DNA of 64,000 nt from Bradyrhizobium diazoefficiens (lineage in GTDB: Bacteria; Pseudomonadota; Alphaproteobacteria; Rhizobiales; Xanthobacteraceae): assembly GCF_016612535.1 (NCBI RefSeq), contig NZ_JAENXS010000001.1:2071501-2135500 (forward strand). Reading direction: 5' to 3'. Positions 40,259-48,880 of this stretch are shown here, piece after piece. Position numbers and translations under genes: made by a program. The notes under the pieces are model-generated. The model searched no databases. It saw only the letters and a list, made by a program, of their open reading frames with translations, and was not told where the DNA came from. Each line of letters begins with the position of its first letter. Within the stretch, counting starts at the first letter, position 1.

Positions 40259-42763
40259 ATGTCAGGCGTGATCGTGTCGATGCGTCGGGCGCTGTTGTCG
40301 TGCACATCGTTGGCGCGCAACGGCTTGTTGGGAGGCGCTCTCGCAGCGCTGCTGCCGGCTGCGCCGGCTCAAGCCGCCGACCTCGTCGACACTCTCTCGA
40401 TATTGCTGGACTTCAACCGGCAGGAACTCGCGGTGCTGGCCACCGCGTTCGCTCTGCTCGGTTTCACGGTCGTGGCCGCGATCCTGCTGATGCGCACGCG
40501 CGTGCGCACGGCCAAGAACGAGGCGGGGTTTCGCCTCCGGATCCGGGAACTCCAGTTGCAGGCCGATCGCTTCGGCGCGCTGCTGTTCGCCGAGCCGCAG
40601 GTCCTGATCTCCTGGCCGGCCGGCGACGATCGCGCGCAGATCTCGGGCGACATTTCGATGGTGCTGCCGCGCGATTCGTCGCCGCAGCGTGTCCTCGCCT
40701 TCGGAACCTGGCTGCCGCCGGAACCGGCGCTGCAGATGGATCACGCCGTCGATGCGCTGCGCGAACGCGGCGACGGCTTCCAGATCACACTGACCACCGC
40801 CAACGGCCACACGCTGGAAGCGATCGGCCGCGCCATCGGCGGCCAAGCCATTGTCCGGATTCGCGAACTCTCCGGACTGCGGCGCGATCTGGCCGAGACC
40901 AATCTGCGCTTCAAGGCGCTCTCCGACGAGACCGAGATGCTGCGCGGCTTCGCGGCCGCAGCGCCATGGCCGATCTGGGCCAAGGGCGAGAACGGCGCGC
41001 TGACCTTCGCCAATCCGGCCTATGTGCGCGCGACGGAAGCGACCAGCATCATCGACGCCCAGGCGCGCAAGCTCGAGCTGCTCGACAGCGCCGACCGATC
41101 CGCCATGGAGCGCAGCCTGAAGGACGCCGCTCACTTCACCTCGCGGCTGCCGATCGTGACCGGCGGCGAGCGGCGTATCTACGACGTGCGCGCCGTCAAT
41201 GTCGGCAGCGGCAGCGTCGGCGTCGCGATCGACGCCAGCGAGGCGGATGCGCTGAGCGCCGCCCTGGTGCGGATGGCGGAGGCGCATCGCCGCACGCTCA
41301 ACCAGCTCTCCTCCGGCGTTGCCGTGTTCGACGGCCAGCGCCGGCTTGCCTTCTACAATGATTCCTACCGGCGGCTGTGGGACCTCGACCGCACCTTCCT
41401 CGAGGCCAATCCCGATGATTCCAGCGTGCTCGACAAGCTTCGCGCCGCTCGAAAACTGCCGGAGCAACCTGACTTCCGTGCCTGGAAAGCAAAACTGCAC
41501 GAAGCCTATCGCGCGGTCGAGGCCGCGAAAGACACCTGGTACCTGCCCGACGGCCGCGCAGTGTCCGTCGTCACCACGCCGAATCCCGAAGGCGGCGTTA
41601 CCTATCTGTTCGACGACGTCACCGAGAGCCTCGAGCTCGCCCGCCGCTTCGACGGCATGATCCGGGTCCAGCGCGAGACCCTGGACAGCCTCGCCGAGGG
41701 CGTCGCCGTGTTCGGCAGCAACGGCAGGGCGCAGCTGTTCAATCCGGCCTTCCTCCGTATGTGGAAGCTGTCCAATGACGCCATGCGCGAGGAGCCGCAT
41801 ATCCAGACCGTCGAGGGCTGGTGCCAGCAACTGTTCGACGCTCCCGCCGTCTGGCGCCAGATCCGCGAGGCCATCACCTCGATCGAGAACCGCGCCGACG
41901 TGCCGCTGAAGCTGGAGCGCAAGGACGGCAGCGTGCTCGACGGCATGATCCGTCCGCTGCATGACGGCGCGACCATGCTGACCTTCCTGGACATCACCGA
42001 TACCGAGAACGTCGAGCGCGCGCTACGCGAGCGCAACGAAGCGCTGGAGACCGCCGACCAGATGAAGGTGGATTTCGTCCACCACGTCTCCTACGAGCTG
42101 CGCTCGCCGCTCACCACCATCATCGGCTTCGCGCATTTCCTCAGCGATCCCTCGACCGGGCCGCTGACGCCGAAGCAGGCCGAATATCTCGACTACGTCA
42201 CCAAATCGACCAATGCGCTGCTGGCGCTGACCAACAACATCCTGGATCTCGCCACCATCGACGCCGGCGCCATGAAGCTGGAGCTCGGCCCGGTCGATGT
42301 CAGCAAGACCATCGAGCTTGCCGCCGAAGGCATCCAGGACCGGCTCGCCACCGACCGCATCCGCCTCAAGGTCGAGATCGCGCCCGATGTCGGCAGCTTC
42401 ATCGGCGACGAGAAGCGCGTGGTGCAGGTGCTCTATAACCTGCTCGCCAACGCCGTCGGCTTCTCGCCGCAGGATTCGACCGTCGGGATCAGCGCGCGGC
42501 GCACCGAGCGCAGCGTGGTCTTCATTGTGACAGATTCCGGACCTGGAATCCCGGCCGACATGAAGGACAAGGTGTTCAACTGGTTCGAAAGCCGCTCGCA
42601 GGGCTCGCGTCATCGCGGCGCCGGCCTCGGGCTGTCGCTGGTGCGCTCCTTCGTCGAGCTGCATGGCGGCAAGGTGCAGGTGGATTCGGCCGTCGGTAAA
42701 GGCACCGTCGTGATCTGCGACTTCCCGACCGACCAGGCGGCGCATCGCGACGCCGCCGAATGA
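40259..42763 (+). CDS. divL: DivL-type PAS sensor protein with Tyr in the H-box
   Basis: 834 residues. N-terminal signal-like segment (about 8-40) and transmembrane helix (about 57-78); three PAS domains beginning near 234, 347 and 475; dimerisation domain with VSYELRSPL, where the phospho-accepting His is Tyr612, as in Caulobacter DivL; then an ATPase domain with NLLANAVGFSP (near 726), DSGPGIP (near 759) and GAGLGLSL (near 787). DivL controls the CckA-CtrA cell-cycle pathway in Caulobacter. The start ATG 40259 is used although the frame opens 57 bases earlier. ATGA overlap with the next gene. Confidence 0.92.
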   Translation: MSGVIVSMRRALLSCTSLARNGLLGGALAALLPAAPAQAADLVDTLSILLDFNRQELAVLATAFALLGFTVVAAILLMRTRVRTAKNEAGFRLRIRELQLQADRFGALLFAEPQVLISWPAGDDRAQISGDISMVLPRDSSPQRVLAFGTWLPPEPALQMDHAVDALRERGDGFQITLTTANGHTLEAIGRAIGGQAIVRIRELSGLRRDLAETNLRFKALSDETEMLRGFAAAAPWPIWAKGENGALTFANPAYVRATEATSIIDAQARKLELLDSADRSAMERSLKDAAHFTSRLPIVTGGERRIYDVRAVNVGSGSVGVAIDASEADALSAALVRMAEAHRRTLNQLSSGVAVFDGQRRLAFYNDSYRRLWDLDRTFLEANPDDSSVLDKLRAARKLPEQPDFRAWKAKLHEAYRAVEAAKDTWYLPDGRAVSVVTTPNPEGGVTYLFDDVTESLELARRFDGMIRVQRETLDSLAEGVAVFGSNGRAQLFNPAFLRMWKLSNDAMREEPHIQTVEGWCQQLFDAPAVWRQIREAITSIENRADVPLKLERKDGSVLDGMIRPLHDGATMLTFLDITDTENVERALRERNEALETADQMKVDFVHHVSYELRSPLTTIIGFAHFLSDPSTGPLTPKQAEYLDYVTKSTNALLALTNNILDLATIDAGAMKLELGPVDVSKTIELAAEGIQDRLATDRIRLKVEIAPDVGSFIGDEKRVVQVLYNLLANAVGFSPQDSTVGISARRTERSVVFIVTDSGPGIPADMKDKVFNWFESRSQGSRHRGAGLGLSLVRSFVELHGGKVQVDSAVGKGTVVICDFPTDQAAHRDAAE

Positions 42764-44280
42764 TCGCGCCCGCTACATTCTCCGTCGCGCTTCACAACGA
42801 GACGGCCACAGCCCAGCTGATGGCCGATCTCGCGCTGCTGGTCAGTCCGGGCGACGTCATCACGCTCACCGGCGACCTTGGCGCCGGCAAGACTGCCGCT
42901 GCACGCAGCCTGATCCGTTACCTCGCCGGCGACGACGACCTGGAAGTGCCGAGCCCGACCTTCACGCTGGTGCAGAGTTACGAGCTGCCAGCGTTTCCCG
43001 TGATGCATACCGATCTCTATCGCGTGGAAGACGAGAGCGAGCTCGAGGAGATCGGACTGTCGCCGCTGCCGGATGCCACGCTGATTCTGATCGAGTGGCC
43101 CGAGCGGGCGCCGTCGGCAATGCCCGCGGACCGCATCGACATCGCGCTGACGCATCGTCCGGCGTTGGGTTCGAACGCAAGGGCTGCCGACATCACCGGC
43201 TACGGCAAGTCGGCCGCCGCCGTCGCCCGGCTGAAGGCGCTGCGCGAATTTCTCGACGCCTCTAGCTACATCGACGCGACGCGCAAGCGGATGGCCGGCG
43301 ACGCCTCGACGCGCTCCTATGCGCGGCTGATCCGCGACGATCGCACCGTCATCCTCATGAACTCTCCGCAGCGTCCCGATGGCGCGGCGATCTACAACGG
43401 AAAGGCGTACAGCGCCGCCGTCCATCTCGCCGAGAACATCAAACCTTTCGTCGCCATCGACGAAGGCCTGCGCGCGCAGGGAATCTCCGCACCCGCGATC
43501 CACCATTCCGATCTCGACCATGGCTTTCTGATCTCGGAAGACTTTGGCAGCGAAGGTATGATCGAAGGCGATCCGCCGCGCCCGATCACCGAGCGCTATG
43601 AGGCCGCAACCGACGTGCTGGCCACACTTCACGGCAAGACGCTGCCGGAGATGCTGCCGCTGGACGGGCAGACCTACGCCATTCCCGCGTTCGACACCGA
43701 TGCGCTGCTGATCGAGATCGGCTTGATGCCGGAATGGTATCTGCCCGATCGCAACGCGCCGCTAAGCGAGGAGAAGCGCGCGGAGTTCTTCGCGATGTGG
43801 CGCGAGCTGCTCAGGAAACCGCTGGCCGCGCCGAAGACGTGGATCATCCGCGACTTCCACTCGCCCAATCTGATCTGGCTCGCGGACCGCGCCGGCATCG
43901 CGCGCGTCGGCGTGATCGACTTCCAGGACGCCGTGCTCGGACCGCACTCCTACGACGTGGTGTCGCTGCTGCAGGATGCCCGTATCGATGTGCCCGAAGC
44001 CCTCGAGCTGACGCTGCTGTCGCGCTACATCAAGGCGCGCCGCACCGAGGATGCGAGCTTCGATCCGGCCGGCTTTGCCGAGCTCTATGCCATCATGTCG
44101 GCGCAGCGCAACACGCGCCTGCTCGGCACCTTCGCCCGCCTCAACCGCCGCGACGGCAAGCCGCATTATCTGCGCCACCAGCCGCGGATCTGGACCTATC
44201 TCCAGCGTTCGCTGGCGCATCCGGCGCTTCAGCATCTGCGCGACTGGTACCTCGCCAACGTCCCGCCGCCCCGATCCTGA
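42760..44280 (+). CDS. Fusion of TsaE and AmgK-like sugar kinase
   Basis: 506 residues. About 1-150 is TsaE, the ATPase of the tRNA t6A37 system (Walker A GDLGAGKT 38-45, SPTFTLVQSYE, HTDLYRVED, LILIEWPERA). About 165-506 is an aminoglycoside-phosphotransferase-fold kinase like AmgK, which phosphorylates MurNAc/GlcNAc at the anomeric position in peptidoglycan recycling (catalytic RDFHSPNLIWL near 364, metal-binding GVIDFQDA near 385). MurU two genes on supports this. Such fusions are annotated in Rhizobiales as I recall. ATGA overlap with divL. Confidence 0.92.
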   Translation: MIAPATFSVALHNETATAQLMADLALLVSPGDVITLTGDLGAGKTAAARSLIRYLAGDDDLEVPSPTFTLVQSYELPAFPVMHTDLYRVEDESELEEIGLSPLPDATLILIEWPERAPSAMPADRIDIALTHRPALGSNARAADITGYGKSAAAVARLKALREFLDASSYIDATRKRMAGDASTRSYARLIRDDRTVILMNSPQRPDGAAIYNGKAYSAAVHLAENIKPFVAIDEGLRAQGISAPAIHHSDLDHGFLISEDFGSEGMIEGDPPRPITERYEAATDVLATLHGKTLPEMLPLDGQTYAIPAFDTDALLIEIGLMPEWYLPDRNAPLSEEKRAEFFAMWRELLRKPLAAPKTWIIRDFHSPNLIWLADRAGIARVGVIDFQDAVLGPHSYDVVSLLQDARIDVPEALELTLLSRYIKARRTEDASFDPAGFAELYAIMSAQRNTRLLGTFARLNRRDGKPHYLRHQPRIWTYLQRSLAHPALQHLRDWYLANVPPPRS

Positions 44281-44367
44281 GCCGGAACCGGTTTACCGGC
44301 TGTTAGCCATCGCGCCAGTATCATCGCCCGCAGGCAGCCGGACAGATCCGGGCTGGAGCAAGGGCAG

Positions 44368-44685
44368 ATGGCGGTCAAAACGGACCATCGCGGGAACAGT
44401 CGGGTTATTTTCGAGCGTGGGATGCCGGCCCAGATGATGGGCATCGACGGCACCTGGCGGCGCGAATGCACGATGGAGGATGTCTCCGAAAGCGGCGCGA
44501 AGCTGACCATCGACGGCTCCGTCGAAGGTCTGCACCTGAAGGAATTTTTTCTGGTGCTGTCGTCCACCGGACTTGCGTACCGGCGCTGCGAACTGGCCTG
44601 GGTCAATGGCGACCAGATCGGCGTCAATTTTCTCAAGCAAGGCGACAGGAAGAAAAAGCCGCGGTCCACAGCCGTCGGGGCGTGA
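44368..44685 (+). CDS. PilZ domain protein
   Basis: 105 residues. PilZ domain, a cyclic di-GMP binding fold: an Arg-containing motif near residues 8-17 (HRGNSRVIFERG) and DVSESGAKLTI, matching the D/N-x-S-x-x-G motif. The basic tail is KKKPRST. Whether it binds the nucleotide is uncertain as the RxxxR motif is imperfect. It lies between the amgK fusion and murU in the same direction. Confidence 0.83.
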   Translation: MAVKTDHRGNSRVIFERGMPAQMMGIDGTWRRECTMEDVSESGAKLTIDGSVEGLHLKEFFLVLSSTGLAYRRCELAWVNGDQIGVNFLKQGDRKKKPRSTAVGA

Positions 44686-44824
44686 CGGCAACACACGTCG
44701 TACAACCGTCACGGCGGCTGGCTAAGGCGGCTGAGATGCGGTGCGGCGGCTTGATCCTCGTGCTAGGATTGCTGTGAACGCGAAATTCTGATGTCTGAGA
44801 AAGCCAAGTCTGAGAAAGCAGAGG

Positions 44825-45547
44825 ATGTCCGTCGAACCGACCAAGGCCATGGTGCTCGCCGCAGGGTTTGGCCTGCGCATGCGTCCGTTGACGGATAACA
44901 TGCCGAAGCCGATGGTGCCGGTGGCGGGACAACCGCTGCTCGACCACGTGCTCGACAAGCTCGGCCGGGCGGGCGTGACCGAGGCGGTGGTCAATGTGCA
45001 CTACCTCCCGGACCAGATCATCAACCACACCGCATTGCGTCAGCATCCGCGCGTGACCATCTCGGACGAGCGCGACCAGGTGCTCGGCACCGGTGGCGGC
45101 GTGGTCAAGGCGCTGCCGCTGCTCGGCGATGCGCCGTTCTTCCACGTCAATTCCGACACGCTGTGGATCGACGGTGTGCGCTCCAATCTGGCGCGGCTTG
45201 CGGAAACCTTCGACCCCGAGCGCATGGACATCCTGCTCTTGATGGCGCCGACGGCGACAAGCATCGGCTATAGCGGCCGCGGCGATTACGGCATGCTGCC
45301 CGACGGTGCGCTGCGCAAGCGCAAGGAAAAGGAGATCGTCCCGTTCGTCTATGCGGGCGCGGCCATCCTGTCGCCTTCGATCTTCGCCGACGCGCCGCAG
45401 GGCGAGTTCTCGCTGACCAAAATGTTCGACCGCGCCAATGAGCAGGAACGCCTGTTCGGCCTTCGCCTCGACGGCGTCTGGATGCATGTCGGCACGCCGG
45501 ATGCGGTGCACGCCGCGGAAGAGGCGTTTCTGGAGAGCGTGGCGTAA
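44825..45547 (+). CDS. murU: MurU-type nucleotidyltransferase
   Basis: Predicted to make UDP-MurNAc from MurNAc-1-phosphate in peptidoglycan recycling. 240 residues with KAMVLAAGFGLRMRPLT, KPMVPVAGQPLLDHVLD, LGTGGGVVKALPLLG and the metal-binding FHVNSDTLW. Context with the AmgK-like kinase favours MurU over a generic sugar-phosphate nucleotidyltransferase. The ATG at 44825 follows AGAGG immediately, an unusually short spacing, so a slightly different start is possible. Confidence 0.85.
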   Translation: MSVEPTKAMVLAAGFGLRMRPLTDNMPKPMVPVAGQPLLDHVLDKLGRAGVTEAVVNVHYLPDQIINHTALRQHPRVTISDERDQVLGTGGGVVKALPLLGDAPFFHVNSDTLWIDGVRSNLARLAETFDPERMDILLLMAPTATSIGYSGRGDYGMLPDGALRKRKEKEIVPFVYAGAAILSPSIFADAPQGEFSLTKMFDRANEQERLFGLRLDGVWMHVGTPDAVHAAEEAFLESVA

Positions 45548-45567
45548 GGCTGCTCCAAACACGGTGC

Positions 45568-45628
45568 CGTAGGGTGGGTTACGCCATCGGACTGCGCTTC
45601 GCGCAGCCGCCGTCTAACCCACCCTACG
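45568..45628. repeat. Palindromic repeat between murU and addB
   Basis: Perfect 14-base outer arms CGTAGGGTGGGTTA / TAACCCACCCTACG with an inner hairpin GCGCTTCGCGC. A widespread interspersed palindrome type. Confidence 0.85.
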
Positions 45629-45733
45629 AGACCTGTCCCGGTCGAGCGAACAGCGGGGACGACTCCGCCTCTCCCCATGACCATTTGACCCCGCATCCCT
45701 ATATTGGCGCCTGATCCTCGAATCAGGCAGCCC

Positions 45734-48700
45734 ATGCGCGTTTTCAGCGTTCCAGTCTCAGTTCCGTTCCTGCGCACGATCGTATCGAGCCTGCTCGACG
45801 GCCGGCTGGTCGACGGCTTCGAGGCGCGCAAGGAACCGGCGCGGCTTGCGGATGCGACGCTGTACCTGCCGACACGGCGCGCCATGCGCGTCGTCCGCGA
45901 GATCTTCCTCGACGAGATGAAGACCGACGCGGTGGTGCTGCCGCGCATCGTCGCGCTCGGCGATATCGACGAGGACGAGCTGGCCTTCGCCGACGAGGGC
46001 GAACAGTTTTCCGGCGCGACGCCGCTCGAGATTCCGCCGCGGCTGGGCGAGCTCGAACGGAGGCTGACGCTGGCGCAACTCGTCGCGGCCTGGGCCAAGG
46101 GCCCCGTGCTGGCGCCGCTGGTGGTCGGCGGCCCCGCCTCGACACTGGCGCTGGCCGGTGACCTCGCGCGCCTGATCGACGACATGGTCACGCGTGGCGT
46201 CGACTGGAGCGCGCTCGATGGCCTCGTGCCTGATAACCTCGACCGCTACTGGCAACATTCGCTCGAATTTTTGCGCATCGCGCGCATCGCCTGGCCGAAC
46301 CATCTCGCCGAGATCAACCGGATCGAGCCCGCTGCACGCCGCGACCTCCTGATCGCGGCGGAAGCCAAACGGCTGACCGCGCATCCCCATGGTCCCGTGA
46401 TCGCGGCCGGCTCGACCGGCTCGATGCCGGCCACCGCAAAATTCCTGCATGCGGTTGCTTCGCTTCCCCATGGCGCGGTGGCGCTGCCGGGGCTCGACAC
46501 CGATCTCGACGACGACGCCTGGCGGACCATCGGCGGCGTGCGCGATTCGCTCGGCAAATTGGCGGAGCATCCGGCGTCGAACCATCCGCAATATGCGATG
46601 CACGCGTTGCTGGATCGCTTTGGCATCAAGCGCGGCGACGTCGAGATCCTGCAGCCGCCGGCGGAGGGCGGCCGCGACCTGCTCGCATCCGAATCAATGC
46701 GGCCATCCGCTAAGACGGAAGTTTGGCACGACCGGCTGAAGCAGCCGGAGGTCGCCGCGAAGATCGCGGGCGGCATGAAAAATCTCGCCGTGGTCGAAGC
46801 GCCCAACCCCGAGATGGAAGCGCTCGCCATTGCCATCGCCATGCGCGAGGCGCGGCATCTCGACAAATCGGCGGCGCTGGTGACGCCCGATCGCGCGCTG
46901 GCGCGGCGGGTGATGGCGGCGCTGACCCGATGGGATCTCGCATTCGATGATTCCGGCGGCGACGTGCTGATGGAAACCTCGGCCGGCGTCTTTGCCCGCC
47001 TCGCGGCGGAAGCCGCAACCAGGGGATTGGAGCCGCCGACGCTGCTGGCGATGCTGAAGCATCCGCTATGCCGGCTCGGCCGCGCATCGGGCGCATGGAA
47101 GACGGCGATCGAAGATCTCGAGCTTGCGGTCCTGCGCGGCACACGCCCGCCTGCGGGGACGAGCGGCCTGCTGCGCGAATTCAATCGCTTTCGCGAGGAG
47201 CTGGCCAAGCTGTGGCGCAGCGAGGTGTCCGCGCTCCATCGCGCGGAGCCGCGCGCCCGTCTCAAGGCGGAGGATCTCGATCGTATTCAGGCCCTGGTCG
47301 ATGCCTTGCAGAGAGTCCTGGCGCCGATCGAGAGCTTGGCATCGTCGAAACCATTTGATTTCGCCGAGCTTGCGCATCGCCATCGCAAGATCCTGATCGA
47401 GCTGTCGCGCGACGAGCAGGGCATTCCACTCGCTTTCGAGGAGCGCGAAGGCCTCGCGCTCGCCGGCGCCTTCGACGATCTCCTGCGCGGCGGCACGACC
47501 AGCGGATTGATGGTGCCGCTGCCCGACTACGCCGACGTTTTCCAGACCGCATTCAACGATCGCGCCGTGCGCCGGCGTGACAAGCCCGGCGCGCGCCTGC
47601 AGATCTATGGCCCGCTGGAATCACGTCTGATGCAGGTCGACCGAATCATCACCGGCGGCCTGATCGAAGGCGTCTGGCCGCCGGCGCCGCGCATCGATCC
47701 CTGGCTGAGCCGGCCGATGCGGCACGAGCTTGGCCTCGACCTGCCGGAGCGCCGCATCGGCCTCTCCGCGCACGACTTCGCGCAGCTGCTCGGCGGCGAC
47801 GAAGTCATCCTCACCCATTCCGCCAAGGCCGGCGGCGCGCCGGCGGTGGCTTCGCGCTTCCTGCACCGGCTGGAGGCAGTGGCGGGCGAAGAGCTCTGGA
47901 AGGCCGCCATTCGCGCCGGCGAAACATACGTGCAGTTCGCCAGCGCGCTGGATCAGCCCGCCGAGGTCAAGCCGATCCAGCAGCCGGAGCCGCGACCGCC
48001 GCGCGCGACGCGGCCGCTGAAAATGTCGGTCACCGCAATCGAGGATTGGCTGCGCGATCCCTACACGATCTACGCCAAGCACATTTTGCGGCTCGACGCC
48101 CTCGATCCCGTCGACATGCCGCTGTCGGCCGCCGATCGCGGCTCCGCGATCCACGACGCGCTCGGCGAGTTCACCGAAACCTTCGCCGCGCATCTGCCTG
48201 ATGATCCCGCGCGCGTGCTGCGCGCGATCGGCGAGAAGTATTTTGCACCGCTAATGGAGCGCCCTGAAGCGCGCGCGCTGTGGTGGCCGCGCTTTCAGCG
48301 CATCGCGCGCTGGTTCGGCGAATGGGAGAGCGCGCGGCGCGGTGCGATCGAGTCGATTACGGCGGAAACCCGCGGCGAGATCTCGATCCCGCTCGGTCCC
48401 GAGCGCAGCTTCCGCCTCTCCGCCCGCGCCGACCGCATCGAGCGGCGCCAGGGCGGCGGTTATGCCATCCTCGACTACAAGACCGGGCAGCCGCCGACCG
48501 GCAAGCAGGTCCGCATGGGCCTGTCGCCGCAACTGACGCTGGAGGCGGCGATCCTGCGCGAGGGCGGATTTCCCGATATCGACGCTGGTTCGTGCGTGAG
48601 CCAGCTGGTCTATGTCCGCCTCAGCGGCAACAATCCGCCGGGCGAGGAGCGCATCCTCGAGCTCAAGATAAATAAAGGTGACGAGCCAATTCCGCCGGAC

Positions 48701-48880
48701 ACGGCCGCCGCTGAAGCACGCGCCAAGCTCGAGGCGCTGATCCGGGCGTTTGACGACGAGAATCAGCCGTATACCTCGCTGAACCTGCCGATGTGGTCCA
48801 ACCGCTACGGCGCCTATGACGATCTCGCCCGCATCAAGGAATGGTCCGCGGCCGGCGGCCTGGGGATCGAGGAATGGTGA
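45734..48880 (+). CDS. addB: Double-strand break repair protein AddB
   Basis: Subunit of the AddAB helicase-nuclease that processes DNA ends for recombination. 1048 residues from ATG 45734 (MRVFSVPVSVPFLRTIV). It has a degenerate helicase-like body and a C-terminal PD-(D/E)XK nuclease domain (VTAIEDWLRDPYTIYAKHIL, YAILDYKTGQ near 910). The in-frame TTG at 45704 is less likely. Its stop overlaps the addA start by seven bases. Confidence 0.94.
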   Translation: MRVFSVPVSVPFLRTIVSSLLDGRLVDGFEARKEPARLADATLYLPTRRAMRVVREIFLDEMKTDAVVLPRIVALGDIDEDELAFADEGEQFSGATPLEIPPRLGELERRLTLAQLVAAWAKGPVLAPLVVGGPASTLALAGDLARLIDDMVTRGVDWSALDGLVPDNLDRYWQHSLEFLRIARIAWPNHLAEINRIEPAARRDLLIAAEAKRLTAHPHGPVIAAGSTGSMPATAKFLHAVASLPHGAVALPGLDTDLDDDAWRTIGGVRDSLGKLAEHPASNHPQYAMHALLDRFGIKRGDVEILQPPAEGGRDLLASESMRPSAKTEVWHDRLKQPEVAAKIAGGMKNLAVVEAPNPEMEALAIAIAMREARHLDKSAALVTPDRALARRVMAALTRWDLAFDDSGGDVLMETSAGVFARLAAEAATRGLEPPTLLAMLKHPLCRLGRASGAWKTAIEDLELAVLRGTRPPAGTSGLLREFNRFREELAKLWRSEVSALHRAEPRARLKAEDLDRIQALVDALQRVLAPIESLASSKPFDFAELAHRHRKILIELSRDEQGIPLAFEEREGLALAGAFDDLLRGGTTSGLMVPLPDYADVFQTAFNDRAVRRRDKPGARLQIYGPLESRLMQVDRIITGGLIEGVWPPAPRIDPWLSRPMRHELGLDLPERRIGLSAHDFAQLLGGDEVILTHSAKAGGAPAVASRFLHRLEAVAGEELWKAAIRAGETYVQFASALDQPAEVKPIQQPEPRPPRATRPLKMSVTAIEDWLRDPYTIYAKHILRLDALDPVDMPLSAADRGSAIHDALGEFTETFAAHLPDDPARVLRAIGEKYFAPLMERPEARALWWPRFQRIARWFGEWESARRGAIESITAETRGEISIPLGPERSFRLSARADRIERRQGGGYAILDYKTGQPPTGKQVRMGLSPQLTLEAAILREGGFPDIDAGSCVSQLVYVRLSGNNPPGEERILELKINKGDEPIPPDTAAAEARAKLEALIRAFDDENQPYTSLNLPMWSNRYGAYDDLARIKEWSAAGGLGIEEW

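Noticed and set aside
45704..45733. TTG start for addB at 45704
   Set aside because: Poor codon and no conserved residues; ATG 45734 begins the conserved sequence.
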